Source: Nitriliruptoraceae bacterium
GTDB taxonomy: Bacteria > Actinomycetota > Nitriliruptoria > Nitriliruptorales > Nitriliruptoraceae
Assembly (NCBI GenBank): GCA_007120565.1
Contig: SKNK01000313.1
Coordinates: 1-6,575 of the forward strand
Reading direction: 5' to 3'
Length of the DNA stretch: 6,575 nucleotides
The translations under genes and the position numbers were made by a program. The first letter of the stretch is position 1. Each line of letters starts with the position of its first letter. Below, piece by piece: positions 1-5,682 of this stretch. The notes below the pieces were generated by a model, which did not search any database, was not told the DNA's origin, and saw only the letters and a program-made list of their open reading frames with translations.

Positions 1-14
1 GCCGGGGGCGCGGA

Positions 15-38
15 GTGACGCGGCGGTAGCCGTGTCAC
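15..38. terminator. Strong hairpin past the amidotransferase gene, possible terminator
   Basis: The sequence folds into a 10-bp stem (GTGACGCGGC with GCCGTGTCAC) closed by a GGTA loop. The only imperfect pair is position 20 with 33: a G-U wobble in a plus-strand transcript, but an A-C mismatch in a minus-strand transcript. It begins 16 bases downstream of the minus-strand amidotransferase stop, which suits a terminator. No T-run follows on either strand, so if it terminates it is the U-less kind common in high-GC actinobacteria. The better pairing on the plus strand suggests it could instead serve a gene entering from beyond the left edge. Confidence 0.45.
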
Positions 39-54
39 GAGCACGCGCTCGGTG

Positions 55-786
55 TCAGTCCTCCTGCAGGTGGGGACGGACGACGGCGTCGAGGAAGCGG
101 CCGAGCAGGGCTCGACCGATCGGCACGATGCTCCGATCGCGGGTGCGTGCTTCCTCGGCCAGCTTGCCGCCGTCGACCCCCGCGCGCTCGAGCAGCGGGG
201 TGAGGGCGTCGAGCTCGAGCCAGCTCTCCAGCTGTTCGGCGTCGACCTCGGGATGGAACTGCACCGCCCAGGCGCTTCCGAGGCGCCATCCCGGTGTGGC
301 CTCGCTGCCGGACAGCATGGGCACGGCACCGTCGGGCAGTTCGACCACCTCGTCCTCGTGGAGGAACAGTGGTGCGGCGCCGTCCTGCCAGCCACCGAAG
401 ACCGGATCGCCGCTCGCCTCTGCGGTGCGGGTGACCGGGAGGTAGGCGATCTCGGGGGAGGACCGCCGTTCGACACGTCCACCGTGCGCGGCGGCCAACA
501 TCTGGGCGCCCAAGCAGACCCCTAGTACGGGAAGCTCGGCATCGACGGCGGCGCGGAGCAACTCCAGTTCCCGGGGCATCCACGTTTCAGCTTCGGGGTC
601 GGTGGCGGACATCGTGCCGCCCATCACCACGATCCCCGCGAGGTCGGTCAGGTCCTCGGGGAGGTCGTCTGGTTCGGTCACCTCGATGAGTCGCCACGGT
701 GCGATACTGCGTCGCGCGTCGAGTACCTCGATGAAGGCCGACGGGCCTGCGGCAGGGGTGTGTTGGAGGACGAGCAGTTCCGGCAC
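55..786 (-). CDS. Class I glutamine amidotransferase-like protein (GMP synthase-like GATase domain)
   Basis: A 243-residue single-domain protein of the class I (triad) glutamine amidotransferase fold, which normally hydrolyses glutamine to supply ammonia. The nucleophile elbow is GVCLGAQ with Cys91, and the catalytic pair lies in AVQFHPEV (His178, Glu180). VVMGGTMSATD at 53-63 matches the GG-x-MS loop of stand-alone GATases annotated as GMP synthase-like. No synthetase domain is attached and no partner gene is adjacent, so the ammonia acceptor is unknown. Some members of this group act on gamma-glutamyl compounds instead, so the substrate is open. The start is GTG at 786, with GGAG eight bases upstream; no better ATG is present. 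It follows the antiporter gene on the same strand after 161 bases, so a separate promoter is likely. I am sure of the family, not of the reaction. Confidence 0.9.
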   Translation of the reverse strand: MPELLVLQHTPAAGPSAFIEVLDARRSIAPWRLIEVTEPDDLPEDLTDLAGIVVMGGTMSATDPEAETWMPRELELLRAAVDAELPVLGVCLGAQMLAAAHGGRVERRSSPEIAYLPVTRTAEASGDPVFGGWQDGAAPLFLHEDEVVELPDGAVPMLSGSEATPGWRLGSAWAVQFHPEVDAEQLESWLELDALTPLLERAGVDGGKLAEEARTRDRSIVPIGRALLGRFLDAVVRPHLQED

Positions 787-947
787 GGTGGAGACTCCGC
801 AGGCTGGGGGGCGTGGCGAGACTACTCATGGGAGCTCGCCAGCCGTTGGTTGCCGCCGGTCCACCTGGTGCGGGCTCTGGGTTCGCCGGTGATGCACGGG
901 CCAGCCCCTTGGTGGTCGCAGCCGACCGTGCCGGAGCCGGGTTCGGA

Positions 948-1889
948 TCAGGCGAGCAGCGGGAGGACGGCGAGGTAGCCGATGAGCAGCACGGCGCCCT
1001 CGGTACGGGCAACTCGGGTCCCTGTCACCATGAACACGAAGGCGATGGCCGCGACGGCAACCATGACCCAGGTCGCCAGTCCCGCCAACGACGCCGAGAC
1101 CGGCTCACTCGGCCCAGCGATCGAGATGATGGTGCCAACAGCGGTCGCGTTGAACAGGTTGCTGCCGAGGAGGTTGCCGACGATCAGGTCGGTCTCACGC
1201 CGCCTCGCCGCCTGGATCGCCGTCGCCAGTTCCGGGAGCGAGGTGCCGATGGCGACCACCGTGAGACCGATGAATCCCTCGGCGACCCCGAGCCCTTCCG
1301 CGATCGTGCTCGCCGAGGTAACCAGGATCTGCGCCGAGAGCAGCACGGCGATGAGCGAGAGCACGGTCCGCGTCACTTCGACCGGGAGCTTGGGCAGCGC
1401 ATCGGTCAGGAACTCGCCGACCTCGGCTTCGAACTCGGGGTCGCCACCGCGGGCCGAGAGGAGGATGACGGCGAGGGAGCCGAGAAGGGCGATCCCGAGG
1501 ATGGTTCCGTCCACGATCGACAAGCCGCCCTGGAGCAGGACCGCGAAGAGGAGGACCGCCACCAGGGACAACGGTGCCTCGCGCTTCAGCGTCCGGGAGC
1601 GGACACCGATGGGAGCGATCAGCGCGGCGGTCCCCAACACCAACGTCAGGTTCGCGACGTTCGAGCCGATGACGTTGCCGACGGCAAGGTCCATCTGTCC
1701 GCGGCCCGCGGCCAGTCCGGAGACGACGATCTCCGGCGCTGATGTGCCGAAGCCGATGACGAGGGCGCCGATGACGATCGCCGAGAGGCGCAGTCTGGCA
1801 GCCACGCGGGTCGCGCCAACGACGAACTGGTCCGCGGCGAACGTCAACAGCGCCAGACCGAAGAGGACGCCGAGGGATGCGAGCAGCAT
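948..1889 (-). CDS. Sodium/calcium antiporter, CaCA family (YrbG-like)
   Basis: A 313-residue inner-membrane cation exchanger of the Ca2+:cation antiporter superfamily, expected to exchange Ca2+ for Na+ (or possibly H+ or K+). Both family alpha-repeats are visible. The first has GFGTSAPE (46-53) and GNVIGSN (71-77); the second has AIGTSLPE (213-220) and GNLLGSN (238-244). The acidic residues Glu53 and Glu220 and the two GSN motifs form the ion site in this family. Hydrophobic segments before, between and after the repeats fit about ten helices in two inverted halves. The middle cytoplasmic stretch near 146-170 is short and acidic, as in bacterial members. The length is normal and both repeats are intact, so it should be functional. 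The ATG at 1889 starts right at the first membrane segment. No clear ribosome site precedes it, and a TAGCGT hexamer ends eight bases upstream, so the message may be leaderless. Ion preference cannot be read from sequence alone. Confidence 0.95.
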   Translation of the reverse strand: MLLASLGVLFGLALLTFAADQFVVGATRVAARLRLSAIVIGALVIGFGTSAPEIVVSGLAAGRGQMDLAVGNVIGSNVANLTLVLGTAALIAPIGVRSRTLKREAPLSLVAVLLFAVLLQGGLSIVDGTILGIALLGSLAVILLSARGGDPEFEAEVGEFLTDALPKLPVEVTRTVLSLIAVLLSAQILVTSASTIAEGLGVAEGFIGLTVVAIGTSLPELATAIQAARRRETDLIVGNLLGSNLFNATAVGTIISIAGPSEPVSASLAGLATWVMVAVAAIAFVFMVTGTRVARTEGAVLLIGYLAVLPLLA

Positions 1890-2063
1890 GGCGCGGCACG
1901 CTACTCGTTCTCGACCCTTGGTGGTTGCGCTGCAGCGGTGGGGATGCGTTCGCGACGCGGCGGTGTGCGGTGCTGTGGGGGATACGCTCGAGGAACCGTT
2001 GGATCGTTCCCTGACCGGGCCAGAGTGTGGATGTTCAACAGCTCGTTCGAGAGGAACCCACCG
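1890..2063. promoter_or_regulatory. Divergent intergenic region between antiporter and FKBP lipoprotein genes
   Basis: This stretch separates two genes transcribed away from each other and so should contain both promoters. Toward the antiporter, a TAGCGT hexamer (minus strand, just before the ATG) is placed as a -10 for a leaderless message. Toward the FKBP gene, TACGCT at 1983-1988 fits TAnnnT, but neither has a convincing -35. A perfect 10-bp palindrome CGCTGCAGCG lies at 1929-1938, and GGAAC/GTTCC arms with a 9-base spacer lie at 1992-2010; either could be an operator. All assignments here are weak. Confidence 0.3.
2049..2055 (+). promoter_or_regulatory. Ribosome binding site that fixes the FKBP lipoprotein start
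   Basis: GAGAGGA lies eight bases before the ATG at 2064. The same frame is open further upstream (ATG at 2031 and 1938), but only the 2064 start has a ribosome site at the right distance and places the basic n-region directly at the N-terminus of a lipoprotein signal. Confidence 0.7.
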
Positions 2064-2594
2064 ATGGGGCGTGACCGCCGAGGAGCTCGTCTCGGGATCG
2101 TGGTGATGGGCATCGCCCTAGTGGCGGCTCTGGTCGCTGGCTGCACCGAGGAACCGGAGGCACCGGGAAGCGAGGAGGCTGCGGGGGACGAACTGGAGTC
2201 TCCCGACCTTGGCGCGAAGCCGGAGCTGATGTCGGTCCTTCCCGATGATCGAGGTGAGCCTCCGACCAGCCTTCAGACCGAGGACCTGGTCGATGGCGAG
2301 GGGGAGACCGCCCAACGCGGTGCGCACCTGACGGTCCACTTCGTGGGCGCGTCATGGTCGAGCGGGCAGGAGTTCGATGCGACCTGGGATCGTGGCCAGC
2401 CTTACAGCTTCACGCTGGGAGCGGGTGATGTCATCCCGGCATGGGATGAGGGGTTGGTCGGCATGCGTGAGGGCGGCCGTCGGGCCTTGATCGTTCCCCC
2501 GGAGTTCGCCTACGGCGATCGTGGCTCAGCGGCAGGGATCGCGCCCGGAGAGACGATCGTGTTCATCGTGGATCTGTTGGAGGTCGACGCGTAG
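2064..2594 (+). CDS. FKBP-type peptidyl-prolyl cis-trans isomerase, exported lipoprotein
   Basis: A 176-residue isomerase that probably assists folding of secreted proteins outside the cytoplasmic membrane. The N-terminus has a basic n-region (RDRRGAR), a hydrophobic core and a lipobox VAGC with Cys27 as the lipidation site. An acidic, Gly/Pro/Glu-rich linker follows (about 28-75), then one FKBP domain (about 76-176). Aligned by motif to human FKBP12, the binding-pocket residues are kept: Phe93 (for Tyr26), Phe104, Asp105, Phe116, Val123-Ile124, Trp127, Tyr150 and Phe167. Signature stretches are GDVIPAWDEGL and PPEFAYGDRG. VIPAW replaces the usual VIPGW, a mild change, so isomerase activity is likely. 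It is divergent from the antiporter and is followed by a hairpin at 2638-2655, so it is probably its own transcription unit. Confidence 0.95.
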   Translation: MGRDRRGARLGIVVMGIALVAALVAGCTEEPEAPGSEEAAGDELESPDLGAKPELMSVLPDDRGEPPTSLQTEDLVDGEGETAQRGAHLTVHFVGASWSSGQEFDATWDRGQPYSFTLGAGDVIPAWDEGLVGMREGGRRALIVPPEFAYGDRGSAAGIAPGETIVFIVDLLEVDA

Positions 2595-2637
2595 CGACCG
2601 TGACGACGGCTCGCATCGCCGCTCCGGGATACCGCTG

Positions 2638-2655
2638 CCCTGGGACGTCTCAGGG
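2638..2655 (+). terminator. Hairpin downstream of the FKBP gene, possible terminator
   Basis: CCCTGGG pairs with CTCAGGG across an ACGT loop, giving a 7-bp stem with one G-U pair. It lies 43 bases after the FKBP stop and about 85 bases before the nitrobindin start. No T-run follows, so termination is a guess based on position. Confidence 0.35.
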
Positions 2656-2702
2656 ATCGCTGCCTGGATACCTCAAGGCTGGGGTGCGAGCCCGAGGTCG
2701 CC

Positions 2703-2708
2703 TACCCT
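2703..2708 (+). promoter_or_regulatory. Possible -10 element for the nitrobindin gene
   Basis: TACCCT matches the TAnnnT actinobacterial -10 pattern and would give a leader of about 25-30 bases before the ATG at 2741. No recognisable -35 lies 16-19 bases upstream. The call rests on position and on similar TACCNT hexamers before other genes in the window. Confidence 0.25.
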
Positions 2709-2740
2709 CGAACCACGAACCACGAGGTGAGGAACCATCG

Positions 2741-3286
2741 ATGGGCGACCCGGTCGTGCTCCATCCGCAGCTCGGTCCGCTGGGCGGGCTGCTCGGCACC
2801 TGGGAAGGGCGCGGCGCGGGGAGCTATCCGACGATCGAGCCGTTCCGGTACCACGAACAGGTCCACTTCGGGCACGTCGGCAAACCCTTCCTCACCTACC
2901 AACAGAAGACGTGGGATGAGGACAACGGCGCGCCTCTCCACGCCGAGGTCGGCTACCTGCGTGTCGTGGCCGGCGCTGTTGCGGTCACCGACCCCGAGCC
3001 TTCCGAGTCCACGGAGAGCCCGACGCTCGCGGCGACACCCCTGAGGCTCGAGTTCATCCTCGCTCACCCGACCGGCATCGCCGAGGTCGAGGAGGGCACG
3101 CTCGCCGAGGGCGTGCTTCGCCTGGCGACGACCACGGTGGGCCGGACCGCGACGGCCAAGCGTGTGTACTTCCTCCGTCGGGAGTTCCGCATCGATGGTG
3201 ACGAGCTCCAGTACGACCTGTGGATGGCGCACGCGGACACCCCGGAGACCCACCACCTCCACGCGGTCCTCCATCGGACCGCATGA
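2741..3286 (+). CDS. Nitrobindin-like heme-binding beta-barrel protein (FABP-like)
   Basis: A 181-residue cytoplasmic protein of the nitrobindin/THAP4-like family. Characterised nitrobindins hold ferric heme in a 10-stranded beta-barrel and can bind NO or isomerise peroxynitrite. The N-terminal family signature is complete, GTWEGRGAGSYPTI at 19-32, followed by the conserved FGHVGKPFLTYQQ region and ILAHPTGIAEVEEG. The C-terminal heme-ligand motif is present as THHLHAVLHR; by comparison with other members His172 is the likely axial ligand, with His171, His174 and His178 close by. Between about 84 and 100 there is a Pro/Ser/Glu/Thr-rich insertion that looks longer than usual and is probably a surface loop. 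ATG 2741 is chosen because GAGGTGAGGA ends seven bases before it; in-frame upstream sequence back to 2600 shows no family similarity. It precedes the rhodanese gene by 85 bases and may be cotranscribed with it. The family is certain; the physiological ligand is inferred. Confidence 0.93.
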   Translation: MGDPVVLHPQLGPLGGLLGTWEGRGAGSYPTIEPFRYHEQVHFGHVGKPFLTYQQKTWDEDNGAPLHAEVGYLRVVAGAVAVTDPEPSESTESPTLAATPLRLEFILAHPTGIAEVEEGTLAEGVLRLATTTVGRTATAKRVYFLRREFRIDGDELQYDLWMAHADTPETHHLHAVLHRTA

Positions 3287-3324
3287 TCGACCTCCGTGCG
3301 GTCCTCCATCGGATCGCCTGTCCG
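3255..3324 (+). repeat. 35-bp tandem duplication, each copy with a 7-bp hairpin
   Basis: Copy 1 (3255-3289) covers the last codons and the stop of the nitrobindin gene; copy 2 (3290-3324) lies in the spacer before the rhodanese. The first 28 bases match at 25 positions, and the rest has drifted. Each copy contains GCGGTCC, a TCCATC loop and a closing arm: GGACCGC at 3263-3282 and GGATCGC at 3298-3317. The single difference in the second arm turns one pair into a G-U wobble, so both copies still fold as RNA. The 35-base period is not a multiple of three, so coding selection did not keep the copies in phase. Confidence 0.85.
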
Positions 3325-3358
3325 ACGTACCCGTGCAGCAGGAGACGCCGTTCCTTGA

Positions 3359-3365
3359 CGAGGAG
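3359..3365 (+). promoter_or_regulatory. Ribosome binding site that fixes the rhodanese start
   Basis: CGAGGAG ends six bases before ATG 3372. The reading frame is open upstream as far as 3162, and a GTG at 3333 is possible, but neither has a ribosome site and the upstream residues do not look like rhodanese. Confidence 0.75.
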
Positions 3366-3371
3366 TTCGCC

Positions 3372-3686
3372 ATGGACCCGGTGACCGCCAGTGGCCGAGA
3401 TGACCTGTTCCTGTTGGACGTTCGGGAACCCGGCGAGTGGCAGGCCGGCCACGTCGACGGGGCAACGCACATCCCTATGGGCGACCTCGGTGCTGCCCAG
3501 GGGGAGCTCCCTACCGACCGGCCGATCCTCTGTATCTGCCGGTCCGGCCAGCGCAGCGCGATGGTGACCGGAGCCCTCGAGCAGGCGGGCTACGACGCGG
3601 AGAACCTCGAAGGAGGCTTGCTCGCCTGGGTGGAGGCGAGGTTGCCCCTGGTCACCGATGATGGAACGCCGGGGAGGGTCATCTGA
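3372..3686 (+). CDS. Single-domain rhodanese (thiosulfate/persulfide sulfurtransferase)
   Basis: A 104-residue cytoplasmic rhodanese of the short, GlpE/PspE-like size. These enzymes carry sulfane sulfur as a persulfide on the active-site cysteine and pass it to thiol acceptors. The core is complete: LLDVREPGEW near 14-23, GHVDGATHIPMGDL at about 26-39, and the active-site loop CRSGQRS with catalytic Cys56 and Arg61. Cys54 lies two residues before the catalytic one (CICRSG), which could allow an internal disulfide or sulfur shuttling. The C-terminal NLEGGLLAWVEA stretch is typical. No signal peptide is present. Its stop is 55 bases before the start of the CoADR-type flavoprotein, and it lies 85 bases after the nitrobindin gene, all on one strand. 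The natural donor may be a low-molecular-weight persulfide, given the neighbouring reductase. Confidence 0.95.
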   Translation: MDPVTASGRDDLFLLDVREPGEWQAGHVDGATHIPMGDLGAAQGELPTDRPILCICRSGQRSAMVTGALEQAGYDAENLEGGLLAWVEARLPLVTDDGTPGRVI

Positions 3687-3710
3687 CGACCTCGACCTCT
3701 CCAGGAGCGC

Positions 3711-3716
3711 TACCGT
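3711..3716 (+). promoter_or_regulatory. Possible -10 element for the CoADR-type flavoprotein gene
   Basis: TACCGT ends 25 bases before ATG 3742 and matches TAnnnT. No -35 with acceptable spacing is evident. It might give the reductase an internal promoter within an otherwise cotranscribed group. Confidence 0.22.
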
Positions 3717-3741
3717 CGCCGGTCCCGGTCCTGGAGGCTCC

Positions 3742-5115
3742 ATGCAGCGCTTGATCGTGATCGGAGGCGACGCGGCGGGGATGTCGGCGGCTTCCCAGGC
3801 CCGACGTCTCCGGCAGCCGGACTCTCTCGAGATCCTCGCCTTCGAGCGGGGCGCCTTCACGTCGTACGCGGCGTGCGGGATCCCGTACTGGATCAGTGGG
3901 ATGGTCGAGGAGCGAGACCGCCTCGTCGCCCGTCACCCCGAGGAGTTCCGCGATCGTCAGAACATCGACGTTCGCATCCATCACGAGGTGGTCGGGATCG
4001 ACACCGAGGCGCGCACGGTGACCGTGCACGACCTGAAGGGGGGTGACGAGCAGAGCCACGCGTACGACGAACTACTCGTTGCTACCGGCGCGTCACCGAT
4101 CCGTCCTCCGGTCCCGGGCATCGACCTCCCCGGCGTGCTGGGTGTCCAGACCCTGGATGACGGCCAACGGTTCCTGGACGCCTTGGAGGATCGCCGACCC
4201 CAACGAGCCGTCGTCATCGGCGCCGGGTACATCGGTATCGAGATGGCCGAGGCGATGAAGATCCGAGGCTTGGAGGTGCATGTGGTGGACCTCGCGCCTC
4301 AGCCGATGTCGACCCTCGACCCCGAGATGGGAGAGCAGGTCGCTGAGGCGATGCGCGGCATGGGGATGGAGCTCCACCTCGGCGTCAAGGTGGAAGGGCT
4401 CGAGGCCGGCGACGATGGGTACGTCCGATCCGTGGAGACCTCCGACGGAACCATCGACGCCGACGTGGTTGTCCTGGGAACGGGTGCGCGCCCGTTCACC
4501 GACCTTGCGCAGGCTGCGGAGATACCGGTGGGGCCGAGTCGGGGGATCGTCACCGATCGGCGACAGCACACCCCGGTCGATGGGGTCTGGGCCGCGGGGG
4601 ACTGCGCCGAGACCTTCCACCGGGTGTCGCAGCGGCCGGTGTCGATCGCCTTGGGCACGATCGCCAACAAGCAGGGACGCATCGCGGGTCTCAACCTCGG
4701 CGGCACCTACGCCGCGTTCCCTGGGGTGCTGGGCACGGCGGTGACCAAGGTCTGCGAGGTGGAGATCGCCAGGACCGGCCTCACCCAGACCGCAGCACAG
4801 GACGCCGGCTTCGAGGTCGTCACCGCCAAGATCGACGGTAGGACCCGAGCCCACTACTACCCGGGTGGGTCACCGATCACGGTCCTGGTCGTTGCGGAGC
4901 GGGGGACCGGCCGCCTGCTGGGGGCGCAGATCGTCGGGCAGGAGGGCGCGGCCAAGCGCATCGACGTGTTCGCGACGGCGCTCTGGAACGAGATGACCGT
5001 CGATGAGTTGATCAACGTGGACCTCGCCTACGCGCCGCCGTTCTCGCCGGTCTGGGATCCGGTCCTCATCGCCGCGCGCCAAGCGTCCAACGCGCTCGCC
5101 GAGCCACCGACCTGA
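3742..5115 (+). CDS. CoA-disulfide/persulfide reductase-type FAD-dependent pyridine nucleotide-disulfide oxidoreductase
   Basis: A 457-residue flavoprotein of the single-cysteine branch of the disulfide reductase family (CoADR, Npsr, NADH oxidase/peroxidase). FAD binds at IGGDAAG (7-13). SYAACGIPYW places the redox cysteine at Cys45. The NAD(P)H Rossmann motif is VVIGAGYIG (157-165); Asp183 at the end of its second strand favours NADH over NADPH. VWAAGDCAE (282-290) is the second FAD-contact motif. The C-terminal dimerisation domain retains AHYYPG (370-375) and YAPPFSPVWDP (430-440), whose tyrosines are conserved in CoADR and persulfide-reducing members. The overall length and motifs fit CoADR/Npsr better than water-forming NADH oxidase. 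Start ATG 3742 has GGAGG four bases upstream and begins directly at the FAD fold; an in-frame extension to 3658 overlaps the rhodanese and is unlikely. With the rhodanese just upstream, it probably reduces CoA disulfide or persulfide/polysulfide. The exact substrate is not proven. Confidence 0.93.
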   Translation: MQRLIVIGGDAAGMSAASQARRLRQPDSLEILAFERGAFTSYAACGIPYWISGMVEERDRLVARHPEEFRDRQNIDVRIHHEVVGIDTEARTVTVHDLKGGDEQSHAYDELLVATGASPIRPPVPGIDLPGVLGVQTLDDGQRFLDALEDRRPQRAVVIGAGYIGIEMAEAMKIRGLEVHVVDLAPQPMSTLDPEMGEQVAEAMRGMGMELHLGVKVEGLEAGDDGYVRSVETSDGTIDADVVVLGTGARPFTDLAQAAEIPVGPSRGIVTDRRQHTPVDGVWAAGDCAETFHRVSQRPVSIALGTIANKQGRIAGLNLGGTYAAFPGVLGTAVTKVCEVEIARTGLTQTAAQDAGFEVVTAKIDGRTRAHYYPGGSPITVLVVAERGTGRLLGAQIVGQEGAAKRIDVFATALWNEMTVDELINVDLAYAPPFSPVWDPVLIAARQASNALAEPPT

Positions 5116-5118
5116 CGT

Positions 5119-5323
5119 ATGGGGCTTGCGGATGACCCCTTCGACTGGCGTGTGACCGCTGACGGCCGCGTCTTCGTCCAACGTGGCGGGCAGCAGGTCG
5201 CGGTGGTGGCCGGTGCGCGCTCACAAGCTCATCGATGTGCTCGATCGCGGTGACCCCCTGGCCGCCCGGGACGCACTGGCCCGCGTCACCGGGAACTATC
5301 GTCGGGGCAACGAGCGGCGCTGA
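5119..5323 (+). pseudogene. Small conserved protein of unknown function, broken by a frameshift near 5216-5221
   Basis: From ATG 5119 the frame reads DPFDWRVTADGRVFVQRGG, then VAVVAGAR, and then runs into a stop at 5251-5253 after 44 codons. The next frame continues with AHKLIDVLDRGD and ends TGNYRRGNERR before the stop at 5321. These two parts resemble the beginning and end of a small bacterial protein family I recall as having a D-P-F-x(3)-V-T-x-D-G-x-V N-terminus and a TGN(F/Y)(K/R)RGNE C-terminus. Restoring one GC unit in the GCGCGC run at 5215-5220 would give a single 68-residue protein with no other change. So either a 2-base contraction has broken the gene or the sequence has an error. 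The start is 3 bases after the reductase stop, without its own ribosome site, which implies translational coupling. No membrane segment, cysteine pair or known catalytic motif is visible in the restored protein. Function unknown. Confidence 0.65.
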
Positions 5324-5408
5324 GCTCAGGTGCGGGGTTGGAGCCAGTGCCAGCGCCAGGGCGGGTCCCGAGCGGGGTACCGTGACGGCGGTGTCTGGTT
5401 GCGCCCCG

Positions 5409-5455
5409 GCGTTGCCTGACGGCGCCGCAGGCGTGGCACGAGCGTTGCCGGACGG
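5409..5455 (+). repeat. Short imperfect direct repeat in the leader before the DUF3309-like gene
   Basis: Two 14-base copies starting GCGTTGCC (5409-5422 and 5442-5455) differ at one position and are spaced 33 bases apart. The region between the broken small gene and the DUF3309-like gene (5324-5474) holds this and a TACCGT hexamer at 5378-5383, a weak -10 candidate. I see no other gene there. Confidence 0.4.
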
Positions 5456-5463
5456 GCGAAGCG

Positions 5464-5469
5464 AGGAGG
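5464..5469 (+). promoter_or_regulatory. Ribosome binding site that fixes the DUF3309-like start
   Basis: A perfect AGGAGG ends five bases before GTG 5475. The frame is open upstream to 5235, but that sequence is Ala/Gly/Pro-rich with no hydrophobic or conserved content. Confidence 0.75.
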
Positions 5470-5474
5470 TGGCG

Positions 5475-5630
5475 GTGTTCCAGGTGTCGGCGGTACTGAT
5501 CGCCTTGGTCCTCATCCTGGTGTTGCCGCTCTGGCCATGGAGCCGCGGTTGGGGCTGGGCACCTGCCGGCATGGTCGCCATGGGACTGGGCACCCTCATC
5601 CTGTTCTCCCTGGCCATCGTCCCGGAGTAG
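5475..5630 (+). CDS. Small DUF3309-like membrane protein
   Basis: A 51-residue protein with two hydrophobic helices (about 4-18 and 30-47) joined by a short loop containing PLWPWSRGWGWAPAG. DUF3309 proteins have the same plan: a helix, then a P-x-WP-x-SR-x-WG-Y/W-x-P-x-G loop, then a second helix, in about 50 residues. Its role is unknown; it should sit in the cytoplasmic membrane. The GTG start at 5475 follows a perfect AGGAGG. Starting further upstream would add a low-complexity segment foreign to the family. It converges on the HhH-GPD gene, with a hairpin at 5664-5678 between the ends. The short length and family match make it easy to miss or to annotate with a false N-terminal extension. 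Confidence 0.82.
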   Translation: MFQVSAVLIALVLILVLPLWPWSRGWGWAPAGMVAMGLGTLILFSLAIVPE

Positions 5631-5663
5631 CGAGGTCGATCGGGATCCCCGGATGGGGCAGCC

Positions 5664-5678
5664 GGTCCGGGTCGGACC
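5664..5678. terminator. Hairpin between convergent genes, possible bidirectional terminator
   Basis: GGTCCG and CGGACC form a perfect 6-bp stem with a GGT loop. It lies 33 bases past the plus-strand DUF3309-like stop and 4 bases past the minus-strand HhH-GPD stop. Its symmetry allows it to act on both transcripts. No T-run is present. Confidence 0.45.
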
Positions 5679-5682
5679 AGGT

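Noticed and set aside
1992..2010. GGAAC/GTTCC arms as a possible LexA (SOS) box before the FKBP gene
   Set aside because: The arms are nine bases apart, whereas the actinobacterial LexA box has a four-base spacer, and the downstream gene has no DNA-repair role.
982..2106. A 374-codon plus-strand open frame antisense to the antiporter, and another at 813-1742
   Set aside because: The minus-strand antiporter has both alpha-repeats intact. The antisense frames are Arg/Ser/Thr- or Asp/Gly/Arg-rich, match no family I know and have no ribosome site; they are byproducts of high GC content.
2608..2692. GGCTCGCA and TGCGAGCC inverted repeat enclosing the FKBP-nitrobindin spacer as a riboswitch-like structure
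   Set aside because: Only 8 bp pair across a 69-base loop, with no known riboswitch core; in GC-rich DNA this can arise by chance.
4093..4854. A 253-codon minus-strand open frame inside the reductase gene
   Set aside because: It is His/Asp/Arg-rich shadow sequence opposite a well-supported flavoprotein with all motifs in order.
5209..5253. Programmed ribosomal frameshift in the small gene at 5119-5323
   Set aside because: There is no slippery heptamer or evident downstream stimulatory structure, and a simple GC-unit contraction explains the shift.
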